Of a DNA stretch of 39,405 bases, positions 33,168 to 39,405 are shown in pieces. The position numbers were made by a program, and so were the translations under genes. Position 1 is the stretch's first letter. Every line of letters starts with the position of its first letter. The notes under the pieces were generated by a model, which was given only the letters and a program-made list of their open reading frames with translations, was not told where the DNA came from and ran no database searches. Source of the DNA: Pseudomonas sp. 21 (GTDB lineage Bacteria > Pseudomonadota > Gammaproteobacteria > Pseudomonadales > Pseudomonadaceae); the NCBI RefSeq assembly GCF_000955805.1, contig NZ_JYOA01000004.1, positions 132,595 through 171,999 of the forward strand. Reading direction: 5' to 3'.

Positions 33168-33665
33168 ATGCCTGAACAGCTCAACGCTCGCGTCGAAGCC
33201 TGCTACCAGCAGGCCGAAGCCTTCTTCCAGCGGCGCTTTCCCCGCCCGGAAGTGAGCTTCCGGCTACGCGGCCAGAAGGCCGGCGTCGCCCACCTGGATG
33301 AAAACCTGCTGCGTTTCAACCCGCAGTTGTACCGGGAAAACCACGACCACTTCCTGCAGCAGACCGTGGCCCATGAAGTGGCGCACCTGATCGCCCACCA
33401 GATGTTCGGTCCGCGCATTCGCCCCCACGGCGAGGAGTGGCAACTGATCATGCGCGGCATCTACGGCTTGCCGCCGGACCGCTGCCACACCTACGAGATC
33501 AAGCGCCGCCGCTCCACCCGCTACCTGTATCGCTGTCACTGTGGCGAGGGAAACGAATTCCCCTTCTCCTCCCAGCGTCACAACCTGGTCGCCCAGGGCC
33601 GCCGCTACTATTGCCGGCGCTGCCGCGCGACGCTGATCTTCACCGGCGAAACCCGCCGCGAGTGA
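33168..33665 (+). CDS. sprT: SprT-family zinc metalloprotease-like protein
   Basis: A 165-residue protein with the HEVAHLIAHQ zinc motif (about residues 68-77) and a downstream histidine in HGEEWQLIM. The C-terminal zinc ribbon (CHCGEGNEFPF...YYCRRCRATL) carries four cysteines. SprT proteins belong to the SprT-like domain group whose eukaryotic relative SPRTN removes DNA-protein crosslinks; the bacterial role is not well defined. GGAGAA seven bases ahead sets the ATG at 33168. The stop lies six bases from that of the convergent CoA-transferase gene. Confidence 0.9.
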   Translation: MPEQLNARVEACYQQAEAFFQRRFPRPEVSFRLRGQKAGVAHLDENLLRFNPQLYRENHDHFLQQTVAHEVAHLIAHQMFGPRIRPHGEEWQLIMRGIYGLPPDRCHTYEIKRRRSTRYLYRCHCGEGNEFPFSSQRHNLVAQGRRYYCRRCRATLIFTGETRRE

Positions 33666-33671
33666 TGCTGC

Positions 33672-34853
33672 TCAGGCGATGACCTTTGCCGCCTTCAGTG
33701 CAGCAACCTGCTCGTCGGTGTAACCCAGCTCCGCCATCACCTCTGCCGTGTGCGCTCCCAGGGCAGCGCCGATGTGACGTGGCTCGGGCAGGCCGGCGGA
33801 GAAACGGATCGGACATGCCGCCTGCCGTTGCGCCCCACCCTTGCCGTTGGGCACCTGCGTGACCACACCCCGTTCACGCAACTGCGGATGCTCCACCGCC
33901 TCGGCCAGCGACAGCATTGGCTCGACGCAGGCGTCCAGCGCCGCGAAGCGCTCCTGCCACTGATCGAAATCCTGCTTCTCGAACTCGATGGCGATCTCGC
34001 GCTTGAGTGCCTGCTGCTCCTCCGGCTTGGGCGACAACCCACGCGCGGCCAGCTCCGGTCGGCCGATGGCGGCGCAGAACTGCTGCATGAATTGCGGCTC
34101 CAGGCTGCCCACTGAGAACCAGCGGCCATCGCGGGTGCGGTAGTAGTCGTAGAAGCTGCCACCGTTGAGCGCGAGGCCTTCCATCTCCGGCTCCACGCCC
34201 GCCGCGAGATAGCCAGCCCCGGCCATGCCGTGCAGGCTGAAGGCGCAGTCGGTCATGCTCACGTCGACCTGCTGCCCCTCGCCGGTCTGTTGCCGATGGA
34301 TGACTGCCGCCAGCAGGCCCATCACGCCGTGCAGCGAACCGCCGCCGATGTCCGCCAGTTGCACGCCCAGCGGCAATGGGCCGGTCTCGCGGCGGCCGGT
34401 GTAGCTGGCCACGCCGGCCAGGGCGAGGTAGTTGATGTCATGCCCGGCGCGGTCGCGCAGCGGCCCGGTCTGGCCATAGCCGGTGATCGATACGTAGATC
34501 AGCTTCGGGTTGATCGCCTTGAGCGCCTCGTAACCGACGCCGAGCTTGTCCATCACGCCGGGGCGGAACTGCTCCAGTACGATGTCGTATTCCTGCACCA
34601 GTTGCTTCACCACCTCCACTGCCTCGGCCTGCTTGAGGTCCAGCGCGATACAACGCTTGTTGCGGTTGAGGTAGGCGTGGCTGGCGGAGGTGCCGTCCAC
34701 GTGCGGCGGCAGAACGCGCACCAGATCCATGCGCGTGGGCGATTCCACACGAAGCACCTGGGCGCCCATGTCGGCCAGCAGCAACGAGGCGAACGGCCCC
34801 GGCAGCAGGGTGGAGAAGTCGAGGATCTTCAGGGAGGCGAGCGGGCCGTTCAT
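33672..34853 (-). CDS. CoA transferase family III, probable alpha-methylacyl-CoA racemase
   Basis: A 393-residue class III CoA-transferase-fold protein. LKILDFSTLLPGPFASLLLADMGAQVLRVE is the family start. RAGHDINYLALAG (His near residue 120) and LADIGGGSLHGVMG (Asp near 152) match the catalytic pair of alpha-methylacyl-CoA racemases more than of true CoA transferases such as formyl-CoA transferase. Racemases turn (2R)-methylacyl-CoA into the (2S) form required by acyl-CoA dehydrogenases. GGAG five bases before the ATG at 34853. The dehydrogenase gene precedes it by 42 bases, so the two probably act in sequence on methyl-branched acyl-CoAs. Confidence 0.82.
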   Translation of the reverse strand: MNGPLASLKILDFSTLLPGPFASLLLADMGAQVLRVESPTRMDLVRVLPPHVDGTSASHAYLNRNKRCIALDLKQAEAVEVVKQLVQEYDIVLEQFRPGVMDKLGVGYEALKAINPKLIYVSITGYGQTGPLRDRAGHDINYLALAGVASYTGRRETGPLPLGVQLADIGGGSLHGVMGLLAAVIHRQQTGEGQQVDVSMTDCAFSLHGMAGAGYLAAGVEPEMEGLALNGGSFYDYYRTRDGRWFSVGSLEPQFMQQFCAAIGRPELAARGLSPKPEEQQALKREIAIEFEKQDFDQWQERFAALDACVEPMLSLAEAVEHPQLRERGVVTQVPNGKGGAQRQAACPIRFSAGLPEPRHIGAALGAHTAEVMAELGYTDEQVAALKAAKVIA

Positions 34854-34895
34854 GGGCACTCCTGTTTCGCTCAATCGATGCGTGGGCGCCGCGCC

Positions 34896-36035
34896 TCAGA
34901 GCTTCATGCCGCGGCTGATGATCTCTTTCATGATCTCCGAAGTACCGGCGAAGATGCGCTGGATGCGCGCGTTCGCGTACATCTTGCAGATCGGATATTC
35001 CCACATGTAACCCCAGCCGCCGTGCAGTTGCACGCCTTCGTCGACCACCTTGCACAGCAGTTCGGTGGTGTACAGCTTGGCCTCGGCGGCCACTTCGGGG
35101 GTGAGCTTCTTCTGGTTGTGGTCCATCACGCAACGGTCGGTGAAGACCTGCGCCACATCGATCTGCGTACGCATCTCGGCGAGCTTGAAGCGGGTGTTCT
35201 GAAAGTGTGCGATCGGGCGATCGAAAGCCTTGCGCTCCTTCACGTAGTCGACGGTCGCGTTCAGCGCCGCCTCCGCGCCGGCCACCGCGCCACAGGCGTT
35301 GGTCAGGCGTTCCTGGGCGAGCATGTTCATCAGGTAGAAGAAGCCGCCCTTGGCGTCGCCCAGCAGGTTTTCCTTCGGCACCTTCACGTTGTTGAAGAAC
35401 AGCTCGGCGGTGTCCTGGCTTTTCATACCCAGTTTCTTCAGATTGCGTCCACGCTCGAAGCCTTCCATGCCACGCTCGACCACGAAAAGACCCATGGCGT
35501 GCTTGTTCGCCGGGTCGGTCTTGGCCGCGACTATCACCAGGTCCGCCAGCAGGCCATTGGAGATGAACACCTTGGAGCCGTTGAGGACGAAGTGGTCACC
35601 CTTGTCCACCGCCGTGGTGCGCATGCCGGCCAGGTCGGAGCCGGCGGACGGCTCGGTCATCGCAACGGCCAGGATGCTTTCACCACGGATGATTCCCGGC
35701 AGCCAGCGGGCCTTCTGCTCGGCGTTGCCGTACTCGGCGATGTAGGGGCCGCACAGCGCCGAGTGCAGCGGGATCATGAAACCCGGCTCGTTGATGGCGG
35801 CCAGCTCTTCACACATGATCTGTTCGTAGCGGAAATCCTTCAGAGCGGTTCCGCCGTACTCCTCTTCCGCCCAGGGCAGCAGGAAGCCCATCTCCCCCGC
35901 CTTGCGCCAGACACTGCGATCCACCACGCCGGCTTCCTCCCATTCCTCCTGGTGAGGCACCACTTCCTTGTTCAGGAAGGATCGGAACGCATCGCGGAAC
36001 AGGTTGTGCTCAGTCTCGAAGTGATTGCGCAGCAT
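34896..36035 (-). CDS. Acyl-CoA dehydrogenase (long-chain / isovaleryl type)
   Basis: A 379-residue flavoenzyme. MTEPSAGSDLAGM is the first family signature, the FAD region is RKAFDRPIAHFQ, and the end is QLHGGWGYMWEYPICKMYANARIQRIFAGTSEIMKEII. In the C-terminal loop where medium- and short-chain enzymes keep the base, the residue before GTSEI is alanine. The segment AQERLTNACGAVAGAEAAL instead has the glutamate at the position used by long-chain and isovaleryl enzymes. GGAG seven bases before the ATG at 36035. It is the first gene of the pair with the racemase-like gene. The electron acceptor is expected to be ETF. Confidence 0.9.
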   Translation of the reverse strand: MLRNHFETEHNLFRDAFRSFLNKEVVPHQEEWEEAGVVDRSVWRKAGEMGFLLPWAEEEYGGTALKDFRYEQIMCEELAAINEPGFMIPLHSALCGPYIAEYGNAEQKARWLPGIIRGESILAVAMTEPSAGSDLAGMRTTAVDKGDHFVLNGSKVFISNGLLADLVIVAAKTDPANKHAMGLFVVERGMEGFERGRNLKKLGMKSQDTAELFFNNVKVPKENLLGDAKGGFFYLMNMLAQERLTNACGAVAGAEAALNATVDYVKERKAFDRPIAHFQNTRFKLAEMRTQIDVAQVFTDRCVMDHNQKKLTPEVAAEAKLYTTELLCKVVDEGVQLHGGWGYMWEYPICKMYANARIQRIFAGTSEIMKEIISRGMKL

Positions 36036-36180
36036 GGTCGACTCCCGGTGGGTTGAGTGCCCGCAGGGTAGGTGCTGGCTGCGCGCGGCCTCAATGACGC
36101 GAGCGCTCAGGGTCGATTGACGCAATCGCCCAGCAGATGCGAGTGTGAAACTTCCCAAAGCTGCACCGGAGAGCGCCCGC

Positions 36181-36645
36181 ATGCAGATTCGCCCTTTCCA
36201 GGCGGAGGACATCCCGCCGTACGAAAGCTGGTTCGACGATCCACTGCTCTACGCGCAACTGGGCCCGATGGATCGCTACTGGCTGGAACAGGTGCTGAAG
36301 GATGCGGACAAGGCCCAGTACAGCATTCTGCGTGGCGGCCTGCTGATCGCAGTGGTGGGGGTTTGCCTACCCACCGCGGCGCACCCGTACTACTTCGTCA
36401 CCGACCTCGCCGTGCGCCCGGAGTTACGCGGCTCGGGCATCGGACGCGCGGTAATGGCACTGGTGATGAGCCGACCGGAACTGCAGGGCAGTCCCTTGTG
36501 GCGGGCCAGCGTGAGGCCGGACAACCCGACGGCGCTGGCTTTCCTGATCAAGCTGGGCTGGACGCGACTGGAAATGGGCAATCCGTTCGATGAGCTGCTC
36601 GAGTTCGAATTCCGCCGGCGCCCGGCAGGGCCCTTGCTTCGCTGA
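36181..36645 (+). CDS. GNAT-family N-acetyltransferase
   Basis: A 154-residue protein. The acetyl-CoA motif is VTDLAVRPELRGSGIGRAVMALV (about residues 74-96), with R-x-x-G-x-G as RGSGIG. The C-terminal SVRPDNPTALAFLIKLGWTRL is the second family segment. The start MQIRPFQAEDIPPYESWF has GGAGAG eight bases ahead; I prefer this ATG at 36181 to the earlier in-frame start. Substrate unknown; amino groups of small molecules or proteins are likely. It is divergent from the acyl-CoA dehydrogenase gene, with about 145 bases between them holding nothing else identified. Confidence 0.87.
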   Translation: MQIRPFQAEDIPPYESWFDDPLLYAQLGPMDRYWLEQVLKDADKAQYSILRGGLLIAVVGVCLPTAAHPYYFVTDLAVRPELRGSGIGRAVMALVMSRPELQGSPLWRASVRPDNPTALAFLIKLGWTRLEMGNPFDELLEFEFRRRPAGPLLR

Positions 36646-36659
36646 ACTGGCCGGTGCGC

Positions 36660-36731
36660 AGGAGCGGACTCCGTCCGCGATGATTTCATCCTCGACGTGA
36701 GGCGGGCCAATCGCGGATTAATCCGCTCCCA
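36660..36731. repeat. Second repeat family, inverted pair
   Basis: AGGAGCGGACTCCGTCCGCG (36660-36679) and an inverted copy, CGCGGATTAATCCGCTCC (36712-36729), flank 30 bases. Pseudomonas genomes carry a GGAGCGGATT..ATCCGCGA repeat family distinct from the AGCTTGCTCGC type. The pair follows the GNAT gene and may act as its 3' end. Confidence 0.7.
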
Positions 36732-36781
36732 CGCCAGCGGGATGTTCGGCGCGCATTTGGAGGCAATTTCCCGACTCCCAT

Positions 36782-36808
36782 AAAAAAACCCCCGCCGAGG
36801 CGGGGGTT
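36782..36808 (-). terminator. Rho-independent terminator of the porin gene
   Basis: On the minus strand AACCCCCGCC, loop TCG, then GGCGGGGGTT-type arm and seven T. It lies 35 bases beyond the porin stop. Stem and T-run are strong. Confidence 0.93.
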
Positions 36809-36842
36809 CACACAAAGGAGTCAAACGGTAGAGCTGTAGTTC

Positions 36843-38159
36843 TTAGAACACGTACTGCAGACGGGTCACGACACCGTTGCCGTCGTCGTCGCCGTTGGCG
36901 TTGCGGATGCCGTCGGTGCTGACGTGAACGTAGTCCAGGGAGACCTTCACGGCTTCGTTGGCGTACCAGTTCACACCGATGGTGTTGGTGCTGGCCTTGG
37001 TGTCGCCCACGTCGCGGGTGGCGGTGGCCACGACCACGTTCGGGTCATCGACCTTGATGTGGTCGTAACGGTAGAAGACTTCCCAGGCACCGATTTCCTT
37101 GTTGGACGGCTTGATGGTGTCGAACTTGGCGCCATCGAGCTTGTACACGCGGGATTCACCGGTGATGGTGTAGGCCAGCTGGCCGTAGTAGCCGTCAGCC
37201 TTGATGTCTTCGTAAGCGTCGGCATCAGCCTTCAGCTTGCGCTTCAGGTATTCGGCCTGAGCGGAGAACGGGCCGAAGGCGTAGGCGAATTCAGCACCCC
37301 AGGTGGAGTCGTCCTTGTAGGAACCGGCCGGGCTCAGGGTAGCGCCGCCGAAGGTGGCGCGGTTGCCGTTGTCGCCAGCGTCGTTACCGCCGTTGGTGGC
37401 GATACCACGCATGCCCAGACGCGGACGGATGCGGGAGTCGAAGGCCACGTCGTCCAGGTCACGGTAGGCGTAGTCCACACCAATGTGCAGGACGTTGCCA
37501 TCGGTGTTCAGCGGAGCGAACACACCACGGAAGTTGAACTGCTTGACGCTGTCGCCGTCGGTGTCGTCGGCGTCCTTGGCGTAAACGCCGGCGTCCAGGT
37601 AAGCCATGTTGGCGACGACGCCGCCAACCTGGGCACCCATGCCGTCCTGGTGGGTGTTGATCCAGTCAGCCAGTTCGTAGGCGCTGGTACGCTCGGTGGC
37701 GGTGACCCACTTGGAGCTGGTGGCTTTTTCCAGACCGAAGTCCGGGTCGAAGCGGCCGAATTTCAGGGTTACCGGGCTGAAGCCGGTGTAGCTGAAGGAA
37801 GCCTCGTCGAAGTAACCGTTGTCAGCGTTACCGGAGTTGTGGGACATGTCGTAGTTGATCTGGTATTTCCAGTCTTTGTAGACAGTGCCGCCCAGTTCCA
37901 GGTAGGCGCGGCGGAAGTAGGCGCCGTCACCGTTGTTGCCGTTCTTGGTGTAGAAACCATCGAAGCGGCTGTAATCCGCTTGCAGACGGCCACCGAGCTT
38001 GAAGCTGAATTCCTTGTCGGTGGTGCCGACTTCAAGACCGCCTTTGGTCTTGATTACGATATCGGCGCCATCGGTGGTGACTGTGCCTGCGAAAGCCTGG
38101 GCGGAAACGGCCAGTGCCAGGGCAGTGGCGGCGTAACCGGCGAAGTGCTTACGGATCAT
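36843..38159 (-). CDS. OprP/OprO-family outer membrane porin
   Basis: A 438-residue outer-membrane trimeric porin of the phosphate/polyphosphate-selective OprP-OprO family. The signal peptide ([15 protein letters not shown]) should be cleaved near residue 24. [20 protein letters not shown] and [23 protein letters not shown] are the family's early strands; the C terminus ends LQYVF, with the terminal Phe needed for outer-membrane assembly. OprP has 440 residues, so the length fits. AAGGGGAA eight bases before the ATG. I see no PHO-box (CTGTCAT-type) in the 300 bases upstream, so the cargo may not be phosphate, and the leader is long (about 150 bases). Confidence 0.9.
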   Translation of the reverse strand: MIRKHFAGYAATALALAVSAQAFAGTVTTDGADIVIKTKGGLEVGTTDKEFSFKLGGRLQADYSRFDGFYTKNGNNGDGAYFRRAYLELGGTVYKDWKYQINYDMSHNSGNADNGYFDEASFSYTGFSPVTLKFGRFDPDFGLEKATSSKWVTATERTSAYELADWINTHQDGMGAQVGGVVANMAYLDAGVYAKDADDTDGDSVKQFNFRGVFAPLNTDGNVLHIGVDYAYRDLDDVAFDSRIRPRLGMRGIATNGGNDAGDNGNRATFGGATLSPAGSYKDDSTWGAEFAYAFGPFSAQAEYLKRKLKADADAYEDIKADGYYGQLAYTITGESRVYKLDGAKFDTIKPSNKEIGAWEVFYRYDHIKVDDPNVVVATATRDVGDTKASTNTIGVNWYANEAVKVSLDYVHVSTDGIRNANGDDDGNGVVTRLQYVF

Positions 38160-38460
38160 CGAAGATTCCCCTTAATGGTATTTGCGTTGAACACGCCGAG
38201 TGCCTGGCTGCTGCGCGCCCCCCAAGGACTCGCACAGGCCGTTCTGGCGGCCCCCGTTTGTGTTGCTGGGAATCTTGGCGAGGGGTTATTTCAGATCAGT
38301 TGCTCGTAGATAAAACTTTTATTACAAAGGAACTTTTGATTTCCTTATGGCATAAAGGTCCTAGGCCGCGCTCCACTAGGCTTGCAGCCCCATTCTGAAG
38401 TCCGCTTTGCCGGTATGCTGTCGCCTTCCCCTGAAAGACCTTTCCCGCTCAGGCTTTCCC
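38160..38460. other. Divergent intergenic region, porin and DedA-rhodanese
   Basis: About 300 bases without a gene. It holds the porin leader and its ribosome site (CTTAAT.. at 38170 on the plus strand reads AAGGGG on the minus), an AT-rich block at 38308-38360 that probably contains the porin promoter, and only a weak AGG before the DedA ATG. Within it TAATAAAAGTTTTATC and inverted segments (AAAAGTTCC / GGAACTTTT) are visible on the minus strand. I cannot assign an operator. Confidence 0.45.
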
Positions 38461-39375
38461 ATGCACGAACTGCAACCCCTGATCCAGCAGCACGGCCTCA
38501 CCCTGCTGTTCTTCAACGTCCTGCTCGAGCAGCTGGGCCTGCCGATTCCGGCCTACCCGGCGCTGATCGTCGCCGGCGCCCTGGCGCTGCAAGGCAGCGG
38601 CGTGCCGCTGGGCCAGGCGCTGGCGGTGGCCGTATGCGCCTGCCTGATCGCCGATCTGATCTGGTTCTGCGCCGGGCGGCGCTACGGCGGCTTCATGCTG
38701 CGCAGCGTGTGCAAGGTCTCACTGTCGCCTGACAGCTGCATTCGCCAGAGCCAGAGCCTCTACCTGCGCATCGGCCCACGCGCGCTGCTGATCTCACGCT
38801 TTCTCCCCGGTGCCAGCGCGCTGACCACCACCATGGCCGGCATGACCCGCACGCCGCTTCCGCGCTTCCTGGCCTACGACTGCGCCGGCGCTGCGCTCTG
38901 GGCCGGCTCGGCGTTGATGCTCGGGAGTATTTTCAGCAACGCGGTCGATCGCATCCTGGGCTGGCTCACCGAGTACGCGAGCGTTGGCGTGTCGGTCTTG
39001 CTGGGCGCCTTCGCGTTGTTCATCGCCTGGAAGCTCTGGCAGCGCTTCAGCCTGCTCAAGCGCACCGCGCGGGTTCCGCGCATCAGCGTCGACGAGCTGC
39101 GAGCGCGCCTGGACGCTGGCGAGCCCCCGCTGATCCTCGATGTGCGCGCGCAGTTCGATGATGAGGCCATTCCCGGCTCCATCGCCTTCAGCCTGGACGG
39201 GGCACTCGATGAGCTGCGTGGCAGCCTCGAAGACAAGGACGTGGTGATCTATTGCGCCTGCCCCCACGAGCTTTCCGCGGCGATGCTGGCGGAGCGGCTG
39301 CAGGCCTTCGGGCACCCGCGTACGTGGGCGCTGTCGGGTGGGCTGGATGCCTGGCGGGCGCAAAGCCCGGGCTGA
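38461..39375 (+). CDS. DedA-family membrane protein fused to a rhodanese domain
   Basis: A 304-residue fusion. Residues about 1-195 are a DedA/SNARE-associated membrane protein with four or five hydrophobic segments and the motif SRFLPGASALTTTMAGMTRTP typical of the family. Residues about 205-304 are a rhodanese domain: ISVDELRARLDAGEPPLILDVRAQFDDEAIPGS, with the active-site cysteine in VVIYCACPHELSAAML. DedA proteins act in lipid-carrier recycling and envelope stability; rhodaneses carry persulfide sulfur. The fusion suggests sulfur or redox control of the membrane part, which is inference. The ATG at 38461 has only a weak ribosome site; an in-frame start 18 codons earlier exists. Confidence 0.9.
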   Translation: MHELQPLIQQHGLTLLFFNVLLEQLGLPIPAYPALIVAGALALQGSGVPLGQALAVAVCACLIADLIWFCAGRRYGGFMLRSVCKVSLSPDSCIRQSQSLYLRIGPRALLISRFLPGASALTTTMAGMTRTPLPRFLAYDCAGAALWAGSALMLGSIFSNAVDRILGWLTEYASVGVSVLLGAFALFIAWKLWQRFSLLKRTARVPRISVDELRARLDAGEPPLILDVRAQFDDEAIPGSIAFSLDGALDELRGSLEDKDVVIYCACPHELSAAMLAERLQAFGHPRTWALSGGLDAWRAQSPG

Positions 39376-39384
39376 GGACTCTTG

Positions 39385-39405
39385 TGTAGGAGCGCGCCAT
39401 GCGCG
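39385..39405. repeat. Start of a further REP-like repeat cut by the window end
   Basis: TGTAGGAGCGCGCCATGCGC matches a second Pseudomonas REP variant (TGTAGGAGCG start, then a GCGC core instead of AGCTTGCTCGC). It begins nine bases after the DedA-rhodanese stop. Confidence 0.6.

Noticed and set aside
34230..36056. 608-codon plus-strand open frame opposite the racemase-like and dehydrogenase genes
   Set aside because: It spans two genes on the other strand and their gap, is rich in His, Leu, Gly and Val as expected of a shadow frame, and has no family motif.
36924..38309. 461-codon plus-strand open frame opposite the porin
   Set aside because: Gly/Val-rich antisense shadow of a clear porin gene; no ribosome site or motif.
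38160..38460. PHO box upstream of the OprP/OprO-type porin
   Set aside because: I looked for CTGTCAT-like 11-base repeats on the porin strand and found none that fits.

Overview
The window reads as a chromosomal segment of a high-G+C Pseudomonas. The evidence is the gene content and order (a cobO-cobB-bluB-cbiB-cobD-cobQ-cobU-cobT-cobC-cobS run), Pseudomonas-type REP repeats, an OprP/OprO-type porin, and dense overlapping operons with GGAG-like ribosome sites. A species of the P. nitroreducens / P. citronellolis / P. knackmussii / P. aeruginosa neighbourhood is my inference, not something the sequence proves. No phage, transposase, CRISPR array, tRNA or rRNA gene was recognised.

Layout. (1) 96-9774, minus strand: a late cobalamin operon of ten genes behind a clear adenosylcobalamin riboswitch (9530-9722). 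It includes BluB for oxygen-dependent lower-ligand synthesis and carries a REP inverted pair between cobU and cobQ. (2) 9878-13373, plus strand: a four-gene MCE lipid-transport system in which the MlaE-type permease carries its own STAS domain and the last gene is a PqiC-type lipoprotein. Three small minus-strand genes of unknown function follow (13380-14589). (3) 14757-19616, minus strand: a four-gene glycan cassette (polyprenyl-phosphate-type GT2, SAM methyltransferase, UPF0104 flippase-like protein, very large membrane protein with a beta-rich tail). (4) 19855-23211, plus strand: D-cysteine desulfhydrase followed by a complete cystine ABC importer, then a pirin (23338-24036). (5) 24091-27056, minus strand: an AT-richer GtrA/GtrB/large-membrane-protein cassette, the usual form of an O-antigen or surface-glycan modification module.

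(6) 27185-31482, minus strand: an O-methyltransferase, two NlpC/P60 lipoproteins, a sirtuin, a Tag-family protein with an altered active site, and ttcA. (7) 31584-33665, plus strand: a J-domain protein, a Yip1-family membrane protein and SprT. (8) 33672-36035, minus strand: an alpha-methylacyl-CoA racemase-like CoA transferase and a long-chain-type acyl-CoA dehydrogenase, probably for methyl-branched acyl-CoA oxidation. (9) 36181-39375: a GNAT acetyltransferase, the OprP/OprO-type porin, and a DedA-rhodanese fusion.

The least ordinary part is 14757-27056. Two glycan cassettes, each ending in a large membrane protein of what looks like the same broad family, flank a normal-composition sulfur operon. 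The methyltransferase/flippase cassette is the best candidate for an undescribed system: I cannot match it to a named pathway, and the divergent intergenic region beside it holds a C8 tract and a perfect 20-bp palindrome.
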